A DNA stretch of 47,727 bases from Nitrospirota bacterium (GCA_004298335.1 SCTG01000054.1:1-47727), one strand, 5' to 3'; positions 27,294 through 36,945 are shown, numbered from the stretch's first letter. The notes: a model not told the origin generated them from the letters alone. Program-made: numbers and translations.

Positions 27294-27299
27294 TAAAAT
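27294..27299 (+). promoter_or_regulatory. candidate -10 box of the type III PKS operon (leaderless)
   Basis: TAAAAT lies six bases before the ATG at 27306. The -35 region is poor (TTCCGG at 27266-27271 is too far away). Confidence 0.4.
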
Positions 27300-27305
27300 C
27301 CGGCC

Positions 27306-28379
27306 ATGTACATTCTCGGACTCGGGACCGCCACGCCTCCAAACCGCTACACCCAGACGGAGTGCTGGACCGCCTTCCAGGCGTCGCCGCAGTTTCCGGA
27401 ACTGACCGCGCGCGCGCGGACCATCCTGGAAACCGTGCTGCTCGGGAACAACGGCATCACGTCGCGCTGCCTGGCGCTGGACTCGCTGAAGGAAGCCTTC
27501 GACCTGAACCCGGACACGCTGCACCGCCGGTTCGTCCGGCACGCGCCGCTCCTGGCCGCCGACGCCGCCTGGCGCGCCCTGCGCGACGCCGGCCGCCAGG
27601 CGGACGACATCGAGGCCGTCATCGTCAGCACGTGCACCGGCTATCTCTGCCCGGGCCTGACCAGCTACGTCGCGGAGAGCCTGGGGCTCCGCCGGGACGT
27701 GCTCGCGCTGGACCTCGTCGGGCAGGGCTGCGGGGCGGCGCTGCCGAACCTGCGCACGGCGGAGGCCCTGCTGGCCGCCGGACGGTGCCGGTACGCGCTC
27801 TCCATCTGCGTCGAGGTGTGCAGCGCCGCCTTCTACCTGGATAACGATCCCGGCGTGCTCGTCAGCGCGTGCCTGTTCGGCGACGGGGCGGGCGCGGCCG
27901 TCCTGGCGCGCGAACCCCAGTCCGGCAACCGGCGCATCCACTGGAAGACCTCCGGCTCCGCCCTCGTCCCCGCCGACCGGGACGCGCTGCGCTTCGAACA
28001 ACAACAGGGGATGCTGCGCAATGTCCTGAAGCGGTCGGTCCCCGCGCTGGCGGCCGCGCAGGCGGAAGCCGTGCTCGACGAGGTCCTGGCGACAGCGAAC
28101 GTCCCGCGCAGCGACATCCGGACATGGATCTGGCACGCGGGAGGGCGCGACGTGCTGGAGGCCCTGCAGGAACGGATGGCCCTCGGCGCCGGCGATCTCC
28201 GGTGGAGCCGCGATATGTTGAACGCGTACGGCAACCTGAGCAGCGCCTTCGTCTATTTCGTGTTGCAGGAGGCGCTGCGCAAGAATGCGCCGGGCGGGCG
28301 GTGGTGGCTGTCCTCCTTCGGGGCGGGGTTCAGCTGTCATGGCGCCCTCCTCGAGGTCGGCCCCGCGCGGGCGTCATGA
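27306..28379 (+). CDS. type III polyketide synthase
   Basis: This chalcone/stilbene-synthase-like enzyme extends an acyl-CoA starter with malonyl-CoA and cyclises the product to alkylresorcinols, alkylpyrones or similar. The 357-aa protein keeps the full triad: C142 (VGQGCGAALPN), H277 (WHAGGRDVL) and N310 (YGNLSSAFV). The C-terminal SFGAGFSCHGALLE is the family GFGPG-like loop, here reading GAGF. The next three genes overlap by 4 bp each (ATGA), so PKS, methyltransferase, FAD enzyme and DUF3147 form one operon. This is similar in logic to srsABC of Streptomyces, which makes phenolic lipid quinones. Confidence 0.93.
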   Translation: MYILGLGTATPPNRYTQTECWTAFQASPQFPELTARARTILETVLLGNNGITSRCLALDSLKEAFDLNPDTLHRRFVRHAPLLAADAAWRALRDAGRQADDIEAVIVSTCTGYLCPGLTSYVAESLGLRRDVLALDLVGQGCGAALPNLRTAEALLAAGRCRYALSICVEVCSAAFYLDNDPGVLVSACLFGDGAGAAVLAREPQSGNRRIHWKTSGSALVPADRDALRFEQQQGMLRNVLKRSVPALAAAQAEAVLDEVLATANVPRSDIRTWIWHAGGRDVLEALQERMALGAGDLRWSRDMLNAYGNLSSAFVYFVLQEALRKNAPGGRWWLSSFGAGFSCHGALLEVGPARAS

Positions 28380-29065
28380 GTCTGGCGCGATGCGTCGAGC
28401 CCGAGTGGCTGGACGTGCTCGACCAGGACGATCCCCGCGCCTCCCGTTCGCGACGCGACCTTCAACGGGTCAACCGGGTGATGGGGAACGCCGCCATCCT
28501 CGCGCGCGCCTTGCGGAACGCCCGCCCCCCGCGGCTCATCGTGGAGCTGGGCGCCGGGGACGGGACTCTCTTGCTGCGGGTGGTGCAACGGCCGGCGCTG
28601 CGCTGGCAGGGGGGCACAATCATGTTCGTGGACCGGCAGAGTCTTGTCAGCAAGGGCACGCGCGCGGCCTTCAACGCCCTGGGCTGGACGGTGGACAGCG
28701 CCGAAGCCGACGCCCTGACCTGGCTGCAGCAGGCCGCGCCCGGGTCCGTCGACCTGATGCTCGCCAACCTCTTCCTCCATCATTTTCACGCCCCGCAGCT
28801 CACGGCGCTGCTCGCGTCCGCGGCGGCACGGGCGGACCTGTTCGTGGCCTGCGAGCCCCGGCGGTCCTACGGGGCGGTCGCCGGCAGCCTCCTGCTGGGA
28901 GCGATCGGCTGCAACGACGTGTCGCGGCACGACGCCGTGGTCAGCGTGCGCGCCGGGTTTGCCGATCGTGAACTGTCGGCGCTCTGGCCCGCCTCCTCCG
29001 GGCACCGGCTGGAGGAGTATGCGGCGGGGCTGTTCAGCCATTGTTTCGTCGCACAGCGCGCATGA
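28376..29065 (+). CDS. class I SAM-dependent methyltransferase of the PKS operon
   Basis: This 229-aa protein shows the SAM-binding motif I LIVELGAGDGTLLLRV, an acidic end of strand 2 (IMFVDRQ) and motif IV-like VDLMLANLFLHHF. The ATG overlaps the PKS stop (ATGA). It probably methylates the polyketide product or a later quinol, by analogy with other type III PKS operons; the substrate is unproven. Confidence 0.85.
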   Translation: MSLARCVEPEWLDVLDQDDPRASRSRRDLQRVNRVMGNAAILARALRNARPPRLIVELGAGDGTLLLRVVQRPALRWQGGTIMFVDRQSLVSKGTRAAFNALGWTVDSAEADALTWLQQAAPGSVDLMLANLFLHHFHAPQLTALLASAAARADLFVACEPRRSYGAVAGSLLLGAIGCNDVSRHDAVVSVRAGFADRELSALWPASSGHRLEEYAAGLFSHCFVAQRA

Positions 29066-30282
29066 GGGACACCTACCAGGCAGTGATCATCGGCGGCGGC
29101 CCGGCCGGCGCCGCCGCCGCGTTGATGCTGGCGCGGGCCGGCTGGTCGGTCGCCGTGGTGGAGAAGGCCGGCTTCCCGCGGCGCAAAGTGTGCGGGGAAT
29201 TCGTGTCCGCGACCGCGATGCCGCTGCTGCGCGACCTCGGGGTCGCGGACTCGTTTCTGCGCCTGGCCGGCCCGGAGGTCCGGCAGGTGGGCCTCTTCGT
29301 CAATGACTCGGTCCTCATATCCGACATGCCGCGCGCGGAGACGGGCGGCGACGGCGGATGGGGACGCGCCCTGGGGCGGGAACATCTCGACCAGCTGCTC
29401 CTGCGCCATGCGGCGGAAGCCGGCGCCACCGTCTGGCAGCCCTGGACGGCGGCGGGCCTGGACCGGGAGGGCGGGCGCCACGTCTGCCGCATCGTCGCCA
29501 GGGACAAGCAGGACGCCGCCGCCCTGCGCGCGCCCGTCGTCATTCTGGCGCACGGCTCCTGGGACCCCGGCTCCCTCCCCACGCAGGCCGTCCGGCGCGC
29601 CAGGCGTCCGTCGGATCTCTTCGCCTTCAAAGCCCGCTTTCGGGACGCGCGCCTGCCGGCCGGCCTGATGCCCCTGCTCGTCTTTCCCGGCGGCTATGGC
29701 GGCATGGTCCACACCGACGGGGACCGTCTCAGCCTGTCCTGCTGCATCAGGCGGGAAACCTTGGACCGCTGCCGTCGGGCCCGGCCCGAGGCCGGCGCCG
29801 CCGAAGCCGTCTTCGAGCACATCCGGTCCTCCTGCCGAGGGGTGCGCGACGCGCTCGCGGGCGCCGAGCTGGACGGCGCCTGGCTGTCGGTCGGGCCGAT
29901 CCGCCCCGTCCTACGCGCGCGGGGCCTGCCCGGGACGTTCCTGATCGGGAACGCCGCCGGCGAAGCGCATCCGATCATCGCCGAGGGCATCACGATGGCC
30001 CTGCAGTCCGCGCGCCTGCTGTGCGACCTGCTGATCAGCCGGCAACAGGAGGCGCGGGAGGGACGGGCGCTGCCCTCGATCGCGCGGGCCTATGCGGCCG
30101 GCTGGCGCCGGAACTTTTCATCCCGGCTCTATGCCGGCTCGCTCTTCGCCGCGCTGGCGCGGACCACCACCGGGGCGGACGCCGTGGCGGCGGCCCTGGG
30201 GCGCTTCCCCGCCATGCTGACCGCCGGGGCGCGGTGGAGCGGGAAGGTCACGCCCGTCCTTGCAAGAGGAGGCCCGTCATGA
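29062..30282 (+). CDS. FAD-dependent oxidoreductase (geranylgeranyl-reductase / aromatic hydroxylase type)
   Basis: This 406-aa flavoprotein has the Rossmann dinucleotide motif VIIGGGPAGAAAALML, a central RKVCGEFVSATAMPLL segment as in geranylgeranyl-reductase-like enzymes, and the second FAD motif LIGNAAGEAHPIIAEGI. ATG 29062 overlaps the methyltransferase stop (ATGA). In type III PKS operons such enzymes hydroxylate or reduce the phenolic product; either is possible here. Confidence 0.85.
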   Translation: MRDTYQAVIIGGGPAGAAAALMLARAGWSVAVVEKAGFPRRKVCGEFVSATAMPLLRDLGVADSFLRLAGPEVRQVGLFVNDSVLISDMPRAETGGDGGWGRALGREHLDQLLLRHAAEAGATVWQPWTAAGLDREGGRHVCRIVARDKQDAAALRAPVVILAHGSWDPGSLPTQAVRRARRPSDLFAFKARFRDARLPAGLMPLLVFPGGYGGMVHTDGDRLSLSCCIRRETLDRCRRARPEAGAAEAVFEHIRSSCRGVRDALAGAELDGAWLSVGPIRPVLRARGLPGTFLIGNAAGEAHPIIAEGITMALQSARLLCDLLISRQQEAREGRALPSIARAYAAGWRRNFSSRLYAGSLFAALARTTTGADAVAAALGRFPAMLTAGARWSGKVTPVLARGGPS

Positions 30283-30602
30283 AATACGCGCTCTACTTCA
30301 TCATCGGCGGCGCGGTCGTGAGCGTCTCCACCTGGGCGGGCAGCCTGGGGCGCAGCTGGCTGGCGGCGTTCGTCTCGACGCTCCCCACCCTGACCGTCCT
30401 GACGTTCATCTTCATTTACGAGAGCGCGGGCGCGGCGCCCACCGTCCCCTACGCGAAGAACCTGCTGTATTTCGTCGTCCCGTGGCTCGCGTACGTCGGC
30501 TTCTACCTCCTGACGGTCGAGCGGTTCGGCTTCTGGGTCGCCCTCGTCGGCTCCGTCGCGGTCTTCGTCGGCGTCGCGGCCCTCTCGAAACTGATCGCCT
30601 AG
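30279..30602 (+). CDS. DUF3147 family membrane protein
   Basis: This 107-aa protein has four hydrophobic segments (residues about 3-18, 28-48, 60-78, 83-103). The start MKYALYFIIGGAVVSVSTW and the central YAKNLLYFVVPWLAYV match the DUF3147 pattern. It overlaps the FAD enzyme gene (ATGA), with GGAGG upstream. Function is unknown; it could help hold or move a lipid product in the membrane. Confidence 0.8.
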   Translation: MKYALYFIIGGAVVSVSTWAGSLGRSWLAAFVSTLPTLTVLTFIFIYESAGAAPTVPYAKNLLYFVVPWLAYVGFYLLTVERFGFWVALVGSVAVFVGVAALSKLIA

Positions 30603-30606
30603 CGGC

Positions 30607-30635
30607 TTGTACCCGTTCCCCCGATTTGCCATAAT
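30607..30635 (+). promoter_or_regulatory. pdxJ operon promoter
   Basis: TTGTAC (30607-30612), 17 bp, CATAAT (30630-30635), 11 bases before the pdxJ ATG. The leader would be only about five bases, and no Shine-Dalgarno sequence is seen. Confidence 0.6.
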
Positions 30636-30646
30636 ACCCACACTCT

Positions 30647-31360
30647 ATGGCTAGGCTGGGCGTCAACGTCGACCATGTGGCGACCCTGCGCGAGGCGCGG
30701 GGCGGCAAGGAGCCGGACCCCGTCGCGGCCGCTGTGCTCGTGGAGATGGGCGGCGCCGACGGCCTCGTCGTGCATCTCCGGGAGGACCGCCGCCACATCC
30801 AGGACCGCGACCTGCGGCTCCTCCGGGAAATCGTCCAGACCAAGCTCGATCTCGAGATGGCCGCCACGGACGAGATGGCCCGCATCGCCATGGAGATCAA
30901 GCCGCATCTCGTCACCTTCGTCCCGGAGCGCCGGCAGGAGCTCACCACCGAAGGGGGCCTGGACGTCGCGGGCAACAGCCAGCGGTACAAGGACCTGATC
31001 ACGCTGCTGCACCAATGCGGGATCGCGGTCAGCCTCTTCGTCGATCCCGTCATCGAGCAGATCAAGGCCGCCCGCCGCGTGGAGGCCGACTGCGTCGAGC
31101 TGCACACGGGCCGCTACGCCAACGCCACGGGGCTCAAGGAGCAGGACACCGAGTTCGAAGCCCTCGCCCAGGGCGCGCGCCTTGCGTACAAGCTGGAGAT
31201 GGCGGTCCTCGCCGGGCACGGCCTCAACTACCGCAACGTGCGCCGCCTGCGGTCCATCCCCGAGATCGTCGAATACAACATCGGCCACAGCATCATCGCC
31301 CGCGCCGTGTCGGTCGGGCTCGAACGGGCGACGCGGGAGATGAAAGACCTCCTCCGATAG
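30647..31360 (+). CDS. pdxJ: pyridoxine 5'-phosphate synthase
   Basis: PdxJ condenses 1-deoxyxylulose 5-phosphate with 3-amino-2-oxopropyl phosphate to pyridoxine phosphate. The 237-aa TIM barrel shows [56 protein letters not shown] and GHGLNYRNV. It heads a plus-strand run through mutS. Confidence 0.97.
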   Translation: MARLGVNVDHVATLREARGGKEPDPVAAAVLVEMGGADGLVVHLREDRRHIQDRDLRLLREIVQTKLDLEMAATDEMARIAMEIKPHLVTFVPERRQELTTEGGLDVAGNSQRYKDLITLLHQCGIAVSLFVDPVIEQIKAARRVEADCVELHTGRYANATGLKEQDTEFEALAQGARLAYKLEMAVLAGHGLNYRNVRRLRSIPEIVEYNIGHSIIARAVSVGLERATREMKDLLR

Positions 31361-31366
31361 CGACCC

Positions 31367-32938
31367 ATGGAACTCGTCACCGCCGCCGAGATGCGCGAGT
31401 TGGATCGCGCCGCCATCAAGGGGCGGAACATTCCCAGCCTCCGTCTCATGGAGAACGCCGGCCTGGCGGTGGCCCGCGAGATGGAGCGCCGCTTCGGCCC
31501 CCTGCGCGGGAAGACCGTCACCATCGTCGCCGGCAAGGGCCAGAACGGCGGCGACGGATTCGTCGTCGCCCGGCTCCTCCGCAAGCGGCGCTGCCAGGCG
31601 CGCGTCGCCCTCCTCTATGCCCCCGCGTCCCTCACGAGTGACGCCGCGACGAACCTGAAAAAGTTTCGGAAAGCCGGCGGCCCATGCCACGCGGTGGACA
31701 AGGCATCCGCTCTCGGCCCTGTGCTGGCTCCGCTCCTCCGGACCAGCGACCTGCTGGTGGACGCCGTCTTCGGAACGGGCCTGAACGCTCCCGTGACGGG
31801 CCTCCCGGCCTCCGCCATCGCCCAGATGAACGCGTCGGGCCGCCCGATCGTCGCCATCGATCTGCCCTCCGGGCTCGACGGCGACCGCGGCTGCGTCCTC
31901 GGCACGGCCGTCACGGCGGCCCTCACCGTGACGCTCGCCCGCCCCAAGCGCGGGCTCTACCTGGGCGTGGGCCCGGACCACGCCGGCACCGTCCGCGTGG
32001 CCGACATCGGCATCCCGGCCGACCTCATCGCCGCCGCGAAGATCCCCCTGACCTTGCTGGAGGCCGCGGACGTCCGCCCGCTGATTCCCCACAGGTCCCG
32101 CACGGCGCACAAGGGCACGTTCGGCCATGCCGGGATCATCGCCGGGTCCGCCGGCAAGACCGGCGCGGCCGCCATGGCGGCGATGGCCGCGCTGCGCACC
32201 GGCGCGGGGCTCGTGACCGTTGCGACGCCGCGCAGCCTCGCGGACGTGCTCGAGGCCAAGCTGCTGGAGGCGATGGTCGTCGCCGTGCCGGAGACCGAGG
32301 CGCGCACGTTGTCCAAGCAGGCGCTGGAGCCGCTGCTCGCGTTCGCCGCCGACAAGACGGCGCTGGCCCTCGGGCCCGGGATCGGCCGGCACGCCGAGAC
32401 CCAGGCGCTCGTGCACAACCTGCTCGTCGGGGCGAAACGTCCGATGGTGCTCGACGCCGACGGCCTCAACGCCGTCGCCGGCCACGCGGACCTGCTGGCC
32501 CGGGCGTCAGGGCCGCTGATCCTGACGCCGCACCCTGGCGAAATGGCCCGCCTGCTCGGGACCACGTCGGCCGCGATTCAACGCGACCGGCTCGGCGCGG
32601 CCGCGCGCCTGGCGCGCGAGCGGAACGTCTGCGTGGTCCTCAAGGGCGCCGGCACCATCATCGCGGCGGCGGACGGCCGCCTGGCCGTCAATTCCACCGG
32701 CAATCCCGGCATGGCGACGGCGGGCACCGGCGACGTGCTGACCGGTATCATCGTCGGCCTGCTGGCGCAGGGGCTTCCCCCGTGGGAGGCGGCGTGCGCG
32801 GGCGTCTACCTGCAGGGCCTGGCGGGCGATCTCGCCGCCATGGAGCAGGGCGAAGCGGGCGTGATCGCCGGGGACGTGATCCGGGCCATTCCCCGCGCCA
32901 TCCAGCACGTTGTAACCGGCAACGCACCCGCGACATGA
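31367..32938 (+). CDS. nnr: bifunctional NAD(P)H-hydrate repair enzyme (epimerase + ADP-dependent dehydratase)
   Basis: This enzyme repairs hydrated NADH/NADPH. The 523-aa fusion has an N-terminal epimerase (about 1-215; GKGQNGGDGFVVARLL, DLPSGLDGDRG) and a C-terminal dehydratase (about 225-515; HKGTFGHAGIIAGS, LDADGLNAVAG, LTPHPGEMARLLG, NSTGNPGMATAGTGDVLTGI). It starts six bases after pdxJ, and its end overlaps tsaE (ATGA). Confidence 0.96.
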   Translation: MELVTAAEMRELDRAAIKGRNIPSLRLMENAGLAVAREMERRFGPLRGKTVTIVAGKGQNGGDGFVVARLLRKRRCQARVALLYAPASLTSDAATNLKKFRKAGGPCHAVDKASALGPVLAPLLRTSDLLVDAVFGTGLNAPVTGLPASAIAQMNASGRPIVAIDLPSGLDGDRGCVLGTAVTAALTVTLARPKRGLYLGVGPDHAGTVRVADIGIPADLIAAAKIPLTLLEAADVRPLIPHRSRTAHKGTFGHAGIIAGSAGKTGAAAMAAMAALRTGAGLVTVATPRSLADVLEAKLLEAMVVAVPETEARTLSKQALEPLLAFAADKTALALGPGIGRHAETQALVHNLLVGAKRPMVLDADGLNAVAGHADLLARASGPLILTPHPGEMARLLGTTSAAIQRDRLGAAARLARERNVCVVLKGAGTIIAAADGRLAVNSTGNPGMATAGTGDVLTGIIVGLLAQGLPPWEAACAGVYLQGLAGDLAAMEQGEAGVIAGDVIRAIPRAIQHVVTGNAPAT

Positions 32939-33459
32939 CCGCCATTCCCGCAGGTCCGACCATCATGGCACCGCCCGTCGCCGTTTGGGAAACGACCTCC
33001 GCGGAAGCGACTCGCGCCATCGGACAACTCCTGGGCGAGGCCTGCGCCGGCGGAGAGACCATCGCCCTCATCGGGCCGCTGGGCGCCGGCAAGACCTGCC
33101 TGGTCCGCGGTCTCGCCGCCGGGTTGGGCGCGCCGGCCGAGGCCGTGACCAGCCCGACGTTCGTCCTGATCCACGAGTACGCCGGGCGCGTGCCGTTGTA
33201 CCACGTCGATCTCTACCGCCTCGACGCGCGCGACGCCGTGAACGGGCTCGGCCTGGAGGAATACGTCGACTCGGCGGGCGTCACCGTGATCGAATGGGCG
33301 GACCGGGCGCCGGCGGTGCTGCCGGGCGACCACCTGCGCGTCGCCATCGAGCACCTGGGCGGCGACCGGCGGCGCGTGACGCTCCATCCGCAGGGCGCGC
33401 GGCCGGCGGCGCTGGCGGCGCAGGTCGCCGCGCGCCATCCGGGGACGGGCGGCGCATGA
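32935..33459 (+). CDS. tsaE: tRNA threonylcarbamoyladenosine biosynthesis protein TsaE
   Basis: TsaE is the ATPase of the t6A37 tRNA modification complex. The 174-aa protein has the P-loop GPLGAGKTCLVRGLA, TSPTFVLIHEYAG, YHVDLYRL and VIEWADRAP. ATG 32935 overlaps the nnr stop; an internal ATG at 32965 is another possible start. The end overlaps the HIT gene (ATGA). Confidence 0.95.
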   Translation: MTAIPAGPTIMAPPVAVWETTSAEATRAIGQLLGEACAGGETIALIGPLGAGKTCLVRGLAAGLGAPAEAVTSPTFVLIHEYAGRVPLYHVDLYRLDARDAVNGLGLEEYVDSAGVTVIEWADRAPAVLPGDHLRVAIEHLGGDRRRVTLHPQGARPAALAAQVAARHPGTGGA

Positions 33460-33989
33460 AACAGCTCTGGGCACCCTGGCGCCTGGCCTTCGTCGAAAAG
33501 GCCTCCCGGCTTTCCGGCTGCATCTTCTGCGAGAAGCCGGCCCTCAAGCGTGACGAGACATCCTTCATTCTACGGCGCGGCCGCCACGCCTACGTGCTCC
33601 TGAACATCTACCCGTACAACAACGGCCATCTCCTGATCGCGCCGTACCGGCACATCGCGGCGATCGAGGACCTGCCCGCGCCGGTCCTGCTCGACATGCT
33701 GCGGCTGGCCCAGCAGTCCCTCCGGGCCATCCGGAAAGCCTACGCGCCGGAAGGGTTCAACCTCGGCGTGAACCAGGGGCGGGCGGCGGGCGCCGGCATC
33801 GCGCACCACATCCACCTGCATATCGTCCCGCGGTGGGGCGCCGACACCAATTTCATGCCGCTGCTGGGGGAGACCCGCGTCCTGCCCCAGCACCTGGAGG
33901 CGTCCTACCGGCGCCTGAAGGCGGCCTTCGGCGCACAACGGACGGCCGCGGCCCGCCCGCGAGCCAAGCATTCCTCTAAGAAGAGGTGA
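33456..33989 (+). CDS. HIT family nucleotide hydrolase/transferase
   Basis: This 177-aa protein starts MKQLWAPWRLAFVEK and has a zinc-type CIFCEKP pair, NIYPYNNGHLLIAPYRH and the histidine triad HHIHLHIVPRW. This form resembles Ap4A phosphorylase/HIT hydrolases found in Nitrospirota and Actinobacteria. The basic C-terminal tail (KHSSKKR) is unusual. It overlaps tsaE by 4 bp. Confidence 0.92.
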   Translation: MKQLWAPWRLAFVEKASRLSGCIFCEKPALKRDETSFILRRGRHAYVLLNIYPYNNGHLLIAPYRHIAAIEDLPAPVLLDMLRLAQQSLRAIRKAYAPEGFNLGVNQGRAAGAGIAHHIHLHIVPRWGADTNFMPLLGETRVLPQHLEASYRRLKAAFGAQRTAAARPRAKHSSKKR

Positions 33990-33992
33990 CCG

Positions 33993-34328
33993 ATGATCCG
34001 CCTGCTGCTCATCGCCGTCCTCATCGCGCTGTCCGTCACCTTCTTCCTGCAGAACCGCCAGGAAGAGGCGCCGCTCCATTATTTCGGGAAGACGTCCACG
34101 GCCCCCATCTACAAGCCCATCCTGAGCGCCTTCGGCACCGGCCTGCTGATCATGGGGATCCTGCTCTTCCCCGCCTGGATCAAGCTGCGCATGGAGCTGC
34201 GGCGCGCGCGCACCGCCCTGCACCTCGCCGAGGAAGAACTGGACCGTCTGCGCCCCGCACGGACCGCCCCGCCCCTGCGCCCGCTTGCGCCGTTGCGCGA
34301 CCGCGACGAGGACGAGGATGCCCCCTGA
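33993..34328 (+). CDS. LapA-domain inner-membrane protein
   Basis: This 111-aa protein has two membrane segments (about 2-19 and 45-64) and a C-terminal coiled coil (KLRMELRRARTALHLAEEEL), the LapA/YciS-type layout. FFLQNRQEEAPLHYFG between the spans matches the family. YciS partners with LPS-assembly regulators in enterobacteria; no such partner is nearby. It overlaps mutS by 11 bp. Confidence 0.85.
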   Translation: MIRLLLIAVLIALSVTFFLQNRQEEAPLHYFGKTSTAPIYKPILSAFGTGLLIMGILLFPAWIKLRMELRRARTALHLAEEELDRLRPARTAPPLRPLAPLRDRDEDEDAP

Positions 34329-36936
34329 TCTCACGCCGCTCATGCGGCAATACCGCCAGGTCAAGCAGCAGCACCCCGAGGCGATCCTGTTCTTCCGGGT
34401 CGGCGATTTCTACGAGATGTTCTACGAGGACGCCGTCGAGGGCGCGCGCCTGCTCGACATAGCGCTGACCTCGCGCGACAAGAACAAGGCCGACCAGGTG
34501 CCGCTCTGCGGGATTCCCTATCACGCCGCCACCGCGTACATCGCGAAGCTCCTGCGGGCGGGCCGCTCCGTGGCCCTGTGCGACCAGGTGGAGGACCCCC
34601 AGGCGGCCAAGGGCCTCGTCCGGCGGGAAGTCGTGCGCCTCTACACGCCCGGCACGCTGATCGAGCCCGATCTGCTGGCGGCGGGCGAGCCGAACTACCT
34701 GGCCGCGCTCGCGCCCGGCCCCGCCGGCGTGGGCCTCGCCTGGCTGGACCTCTCGACCGGCGAATTCCGCGTGCTGGAGCTGGGCGCGCCCTGGACGGAC
34801 GCCCTCCGCGACGAGCTGCTCCGGATCGAGCCGAAGGAGATTCTCGTGCCGGACCACGAGGCCGAGCGCCTGCGCGCCGTCCTCAGCTTCACGCCGGCCG
34901 TCCTCACGTCCGTCGAGGGCGCGGCCTTCCACCCCCCGACCGCGCGCGCGCTCCTGCTGGAGCACTTCCGCGTCGCCTCGCTCGCCGGCTTCGGCTGCGA
35001 CGACAAGCCGCTCGCCGTCCCGGCCGCCGGCGCGCTCCTGCGGTACGTCAAGGAGACCCAGCCCGGCGCCTCGCTCGCGCACATGGCGCGGCTGCAGGCC
35101 TACGCGCGGGGCAGCGCGATGATCCTCGACCGCGCCACCCAGCGCAATCTGGAATTGGTCCGGCGGCCGGCGGACGGCCAGGTGGACGGCTCCCTGCTCA
35201 GCGTCCTCGACCGGACCCTCACCCCGATGGGGGCCCGCCTGCTGCGGGAGTGGCTCCTGCATCCCCTGACCGAGCTGCCGGCGATCGCGCCCCGGCAGGC
35301 GGCCGTTGCCGACCTCCACGACGACCTGGCCCGGCGCAGCCGCCTGCGGACGGCGCTGCGCGGCGTGTCGGACCTCGAGCGCCTGATGAGCCGGGTCGTG
35401 CTGGGCGTCGCCAACGCCCGCGACCTCTGCGCGCTCACGGACTCCATCGCGGCCGTCCCCGACATCACCCGCCTGCTGGCCTCGTGCGCCGCGCCCCTCC
35501 TGCGCGAGCGGGCCGAGCCCTGGGACGATCTCGCGCGGCTGGCCGCCGTGATCGACCGCACTCTCCACCCAGAGCCGCCCGCGTCGCTCCGGGAGGGCGG
35601 CCTGATCCGCGAGGGGTTCCACGCCGGCCTCGACGAGCTGCGCGCGATCAGCCGCGACGGGAAGGCCTGGATCGCCCGCATCGAGACGCAGGAGCGGCAG
35701 CGCACCGGCATCGACTCCCTGAAGATCCGCTACAATCAGGTGTTCGGCTACTACATCGAAGTCACCAAGCCGAACCTGCCGCGGGTGCCCGCCGAGTACA
35801 TCCGCAAGCAGACCGTCGCCAACGCCGAACGGTTCATCACGCAGGAGCTGAAGACGCTCGAGGACAAGGTGCTGGGCGCGGAGGACCGCAGCCGCGCCCT
35901 CGAGTACGAGCTCTTCGACGCGCTGCGCCGGGAAGCCGCCGCGGCGTCCGCGCGGGTGCAGGCCCTGGCGCGCACGTTGGCCCTCGCCGATGCCGTCGCC
36001 TCCCTGGCCGAAGCCGCGGCGGAGGGCGGGTACTGCCGCCCCGAGCTCATCGAGGGCGACGCGCTCACGATCAAGGACGGCCGCCACCCGGTGCTCGAAC
36101 GCCAGGCGCTGCCCGGCGGGTTCATTCCCAACGACGTGCAGCTCGGCGGCCCCGACCGCCGCCTGCTGGTCATCACCGGCCCGAACATGGCCGGCAAGAG
36201 CACGTACCTGCGGCAGGCCGCGCTCATCGTCTTGATGGCGCAGATGGGCGGGTTCGTGCCGGCCAAGTCCGCCTCGATCGGCCTGGTGGACCGGATCTTC
36301 ACGCGCATCGGGGCGGCGGACAACCTGGTGGAGGGCCAGAGCACGTTCATGGTGGAGATGACCGAGACCGCCAACATCCTGCATCACGCCACGGCGCGCA
36401 GCCTGATCATCCTGGACGAGATCGGCCGGGGCACCAGCACGTTCGACGGCCTGAGCATCGCGTGGGCCGTCGCCGAATGCCTGGCCGACCGCAACCGGAT
36501 CGGGGCGCGGACGCTCTTTGCGACGCACTACCACGAGCTGACGGACCTGATGAGCACGCACGCGGGCGTCCGCAACTACAACGTGGCGGTCCGCGAGCGG
36601 GGGGACGAGATCCTGTTTTTGCGGAAAATCGTGGAAGGCGGCGCGGACCGGAGCTACGGCATCCACGTGGCCCAACTGGCGGGCCTCCCGCGCGACGTCA
36701 TCACGCGGGCGGCGGACGTGCTGGCGCGGCTGGAAAACGGACCGGCCCAGGACGCCGCCGGCCAGCTGGGGCTGGACCTGCCGCTCAAGGCCGCGCCCGA
36801 CCCGACCCTTCCGGCGCCCCATCCGATCCTGGAAGAAGTCCGCCAGATGGACCTGTTCGGCATGACGCCCCTCGAGGCGATGAACAAGCTGGCGGAGATC
36901 AAGGAGCGGCTGGAGAAGGAAGAAGGTGGCGCGTAG
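34318..36936 (+). CDS. mutS: DNA mismatch repair protein MutS
   Basis: MutS recognises mismatches and starts repair. The 872-aa protein has the mismatch-binding motif FFRVGDFYEMFYEDA (F-x-E), connector and lever domains, Walker A GPNMAGKSTYLRQ, the ABC-type STFMVEMTE, LDEIGRGTSTFDG and FATHYHEL. ATG 34318 is preferred; upstream codons lie inside lapA. It ends the pdxJ-to-mutS run at a strong terminator. Confidence 0.97.
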   Translation: MPPDLTPLMRQYRQVKQQHPEAILFFRVGDFYEMFYEDAVEGARLLDIALTSRDKNKADQVPLCGIPYHAATAYIAKLLRAGRSVALCDQVEDPQAAKGLVRREVVRLYTPGTLIEPDLLAAGEPNYLAALAPGPAGVGLAWLDLSTGEFRVLELGAPWTDALRDELLRIEPKEILVPDHEAERLRAVLSFTPAVLTSVEGAAFHPPTARALLLEHFRVASLAGFGCDDKPLAVPAAGALLRYVKETQPGASLAHMARLQAYARGSAMILDRATQRNLELVRRPADGQVDGSLLSVLDRTLTPMGARLLREWLLHPLTELPAIAPRQAAVADLHDDLARRSRLRTALRGVSDLERLMSRVVLGVANARDLCALTDSIAAVPDITRLLASCAAPLLRERAEPWDDLARLAAVIDRTLHPEPPASLREGGLIREGFHAGLDELRAISRDGKAWIARIETQERQRTGIDSLKIRYNQVFGYYIEVTKPNLPRVPAEYIRKQTVANAERFITQELKTLEDKVLGAEDRSRALEYELFDALRREAAAASARVQALARTLALADAVASLAEAAAEGGYCRPELIEGDALTIKDGRHPVLERQALPGGFIPNDVQLGGPDRRLLVITGPNMAGKSTYLRQAALIVLMAQMGGFVPAKSASIGLVDRIFTRIGAADNLVEGQSTFMVEMTETANILHHATARSLIILDEIGRGTSTFDGLSIAWAVAECLADRNRIGARTLFATHYHELTDLMSTHAGVRNYNVAVRERGDEILFLRKIVEGGADRSYGIHVAQLAGLPRDVITRAADVLARLENGPAQDAAGQLGLDLPLKAAPDPTLPAPHPILEEVRQMDLFGMTPLEAMNKLAEIKERLEKEEGGA

Positions 36937-36945
36937 AAACAAAAC

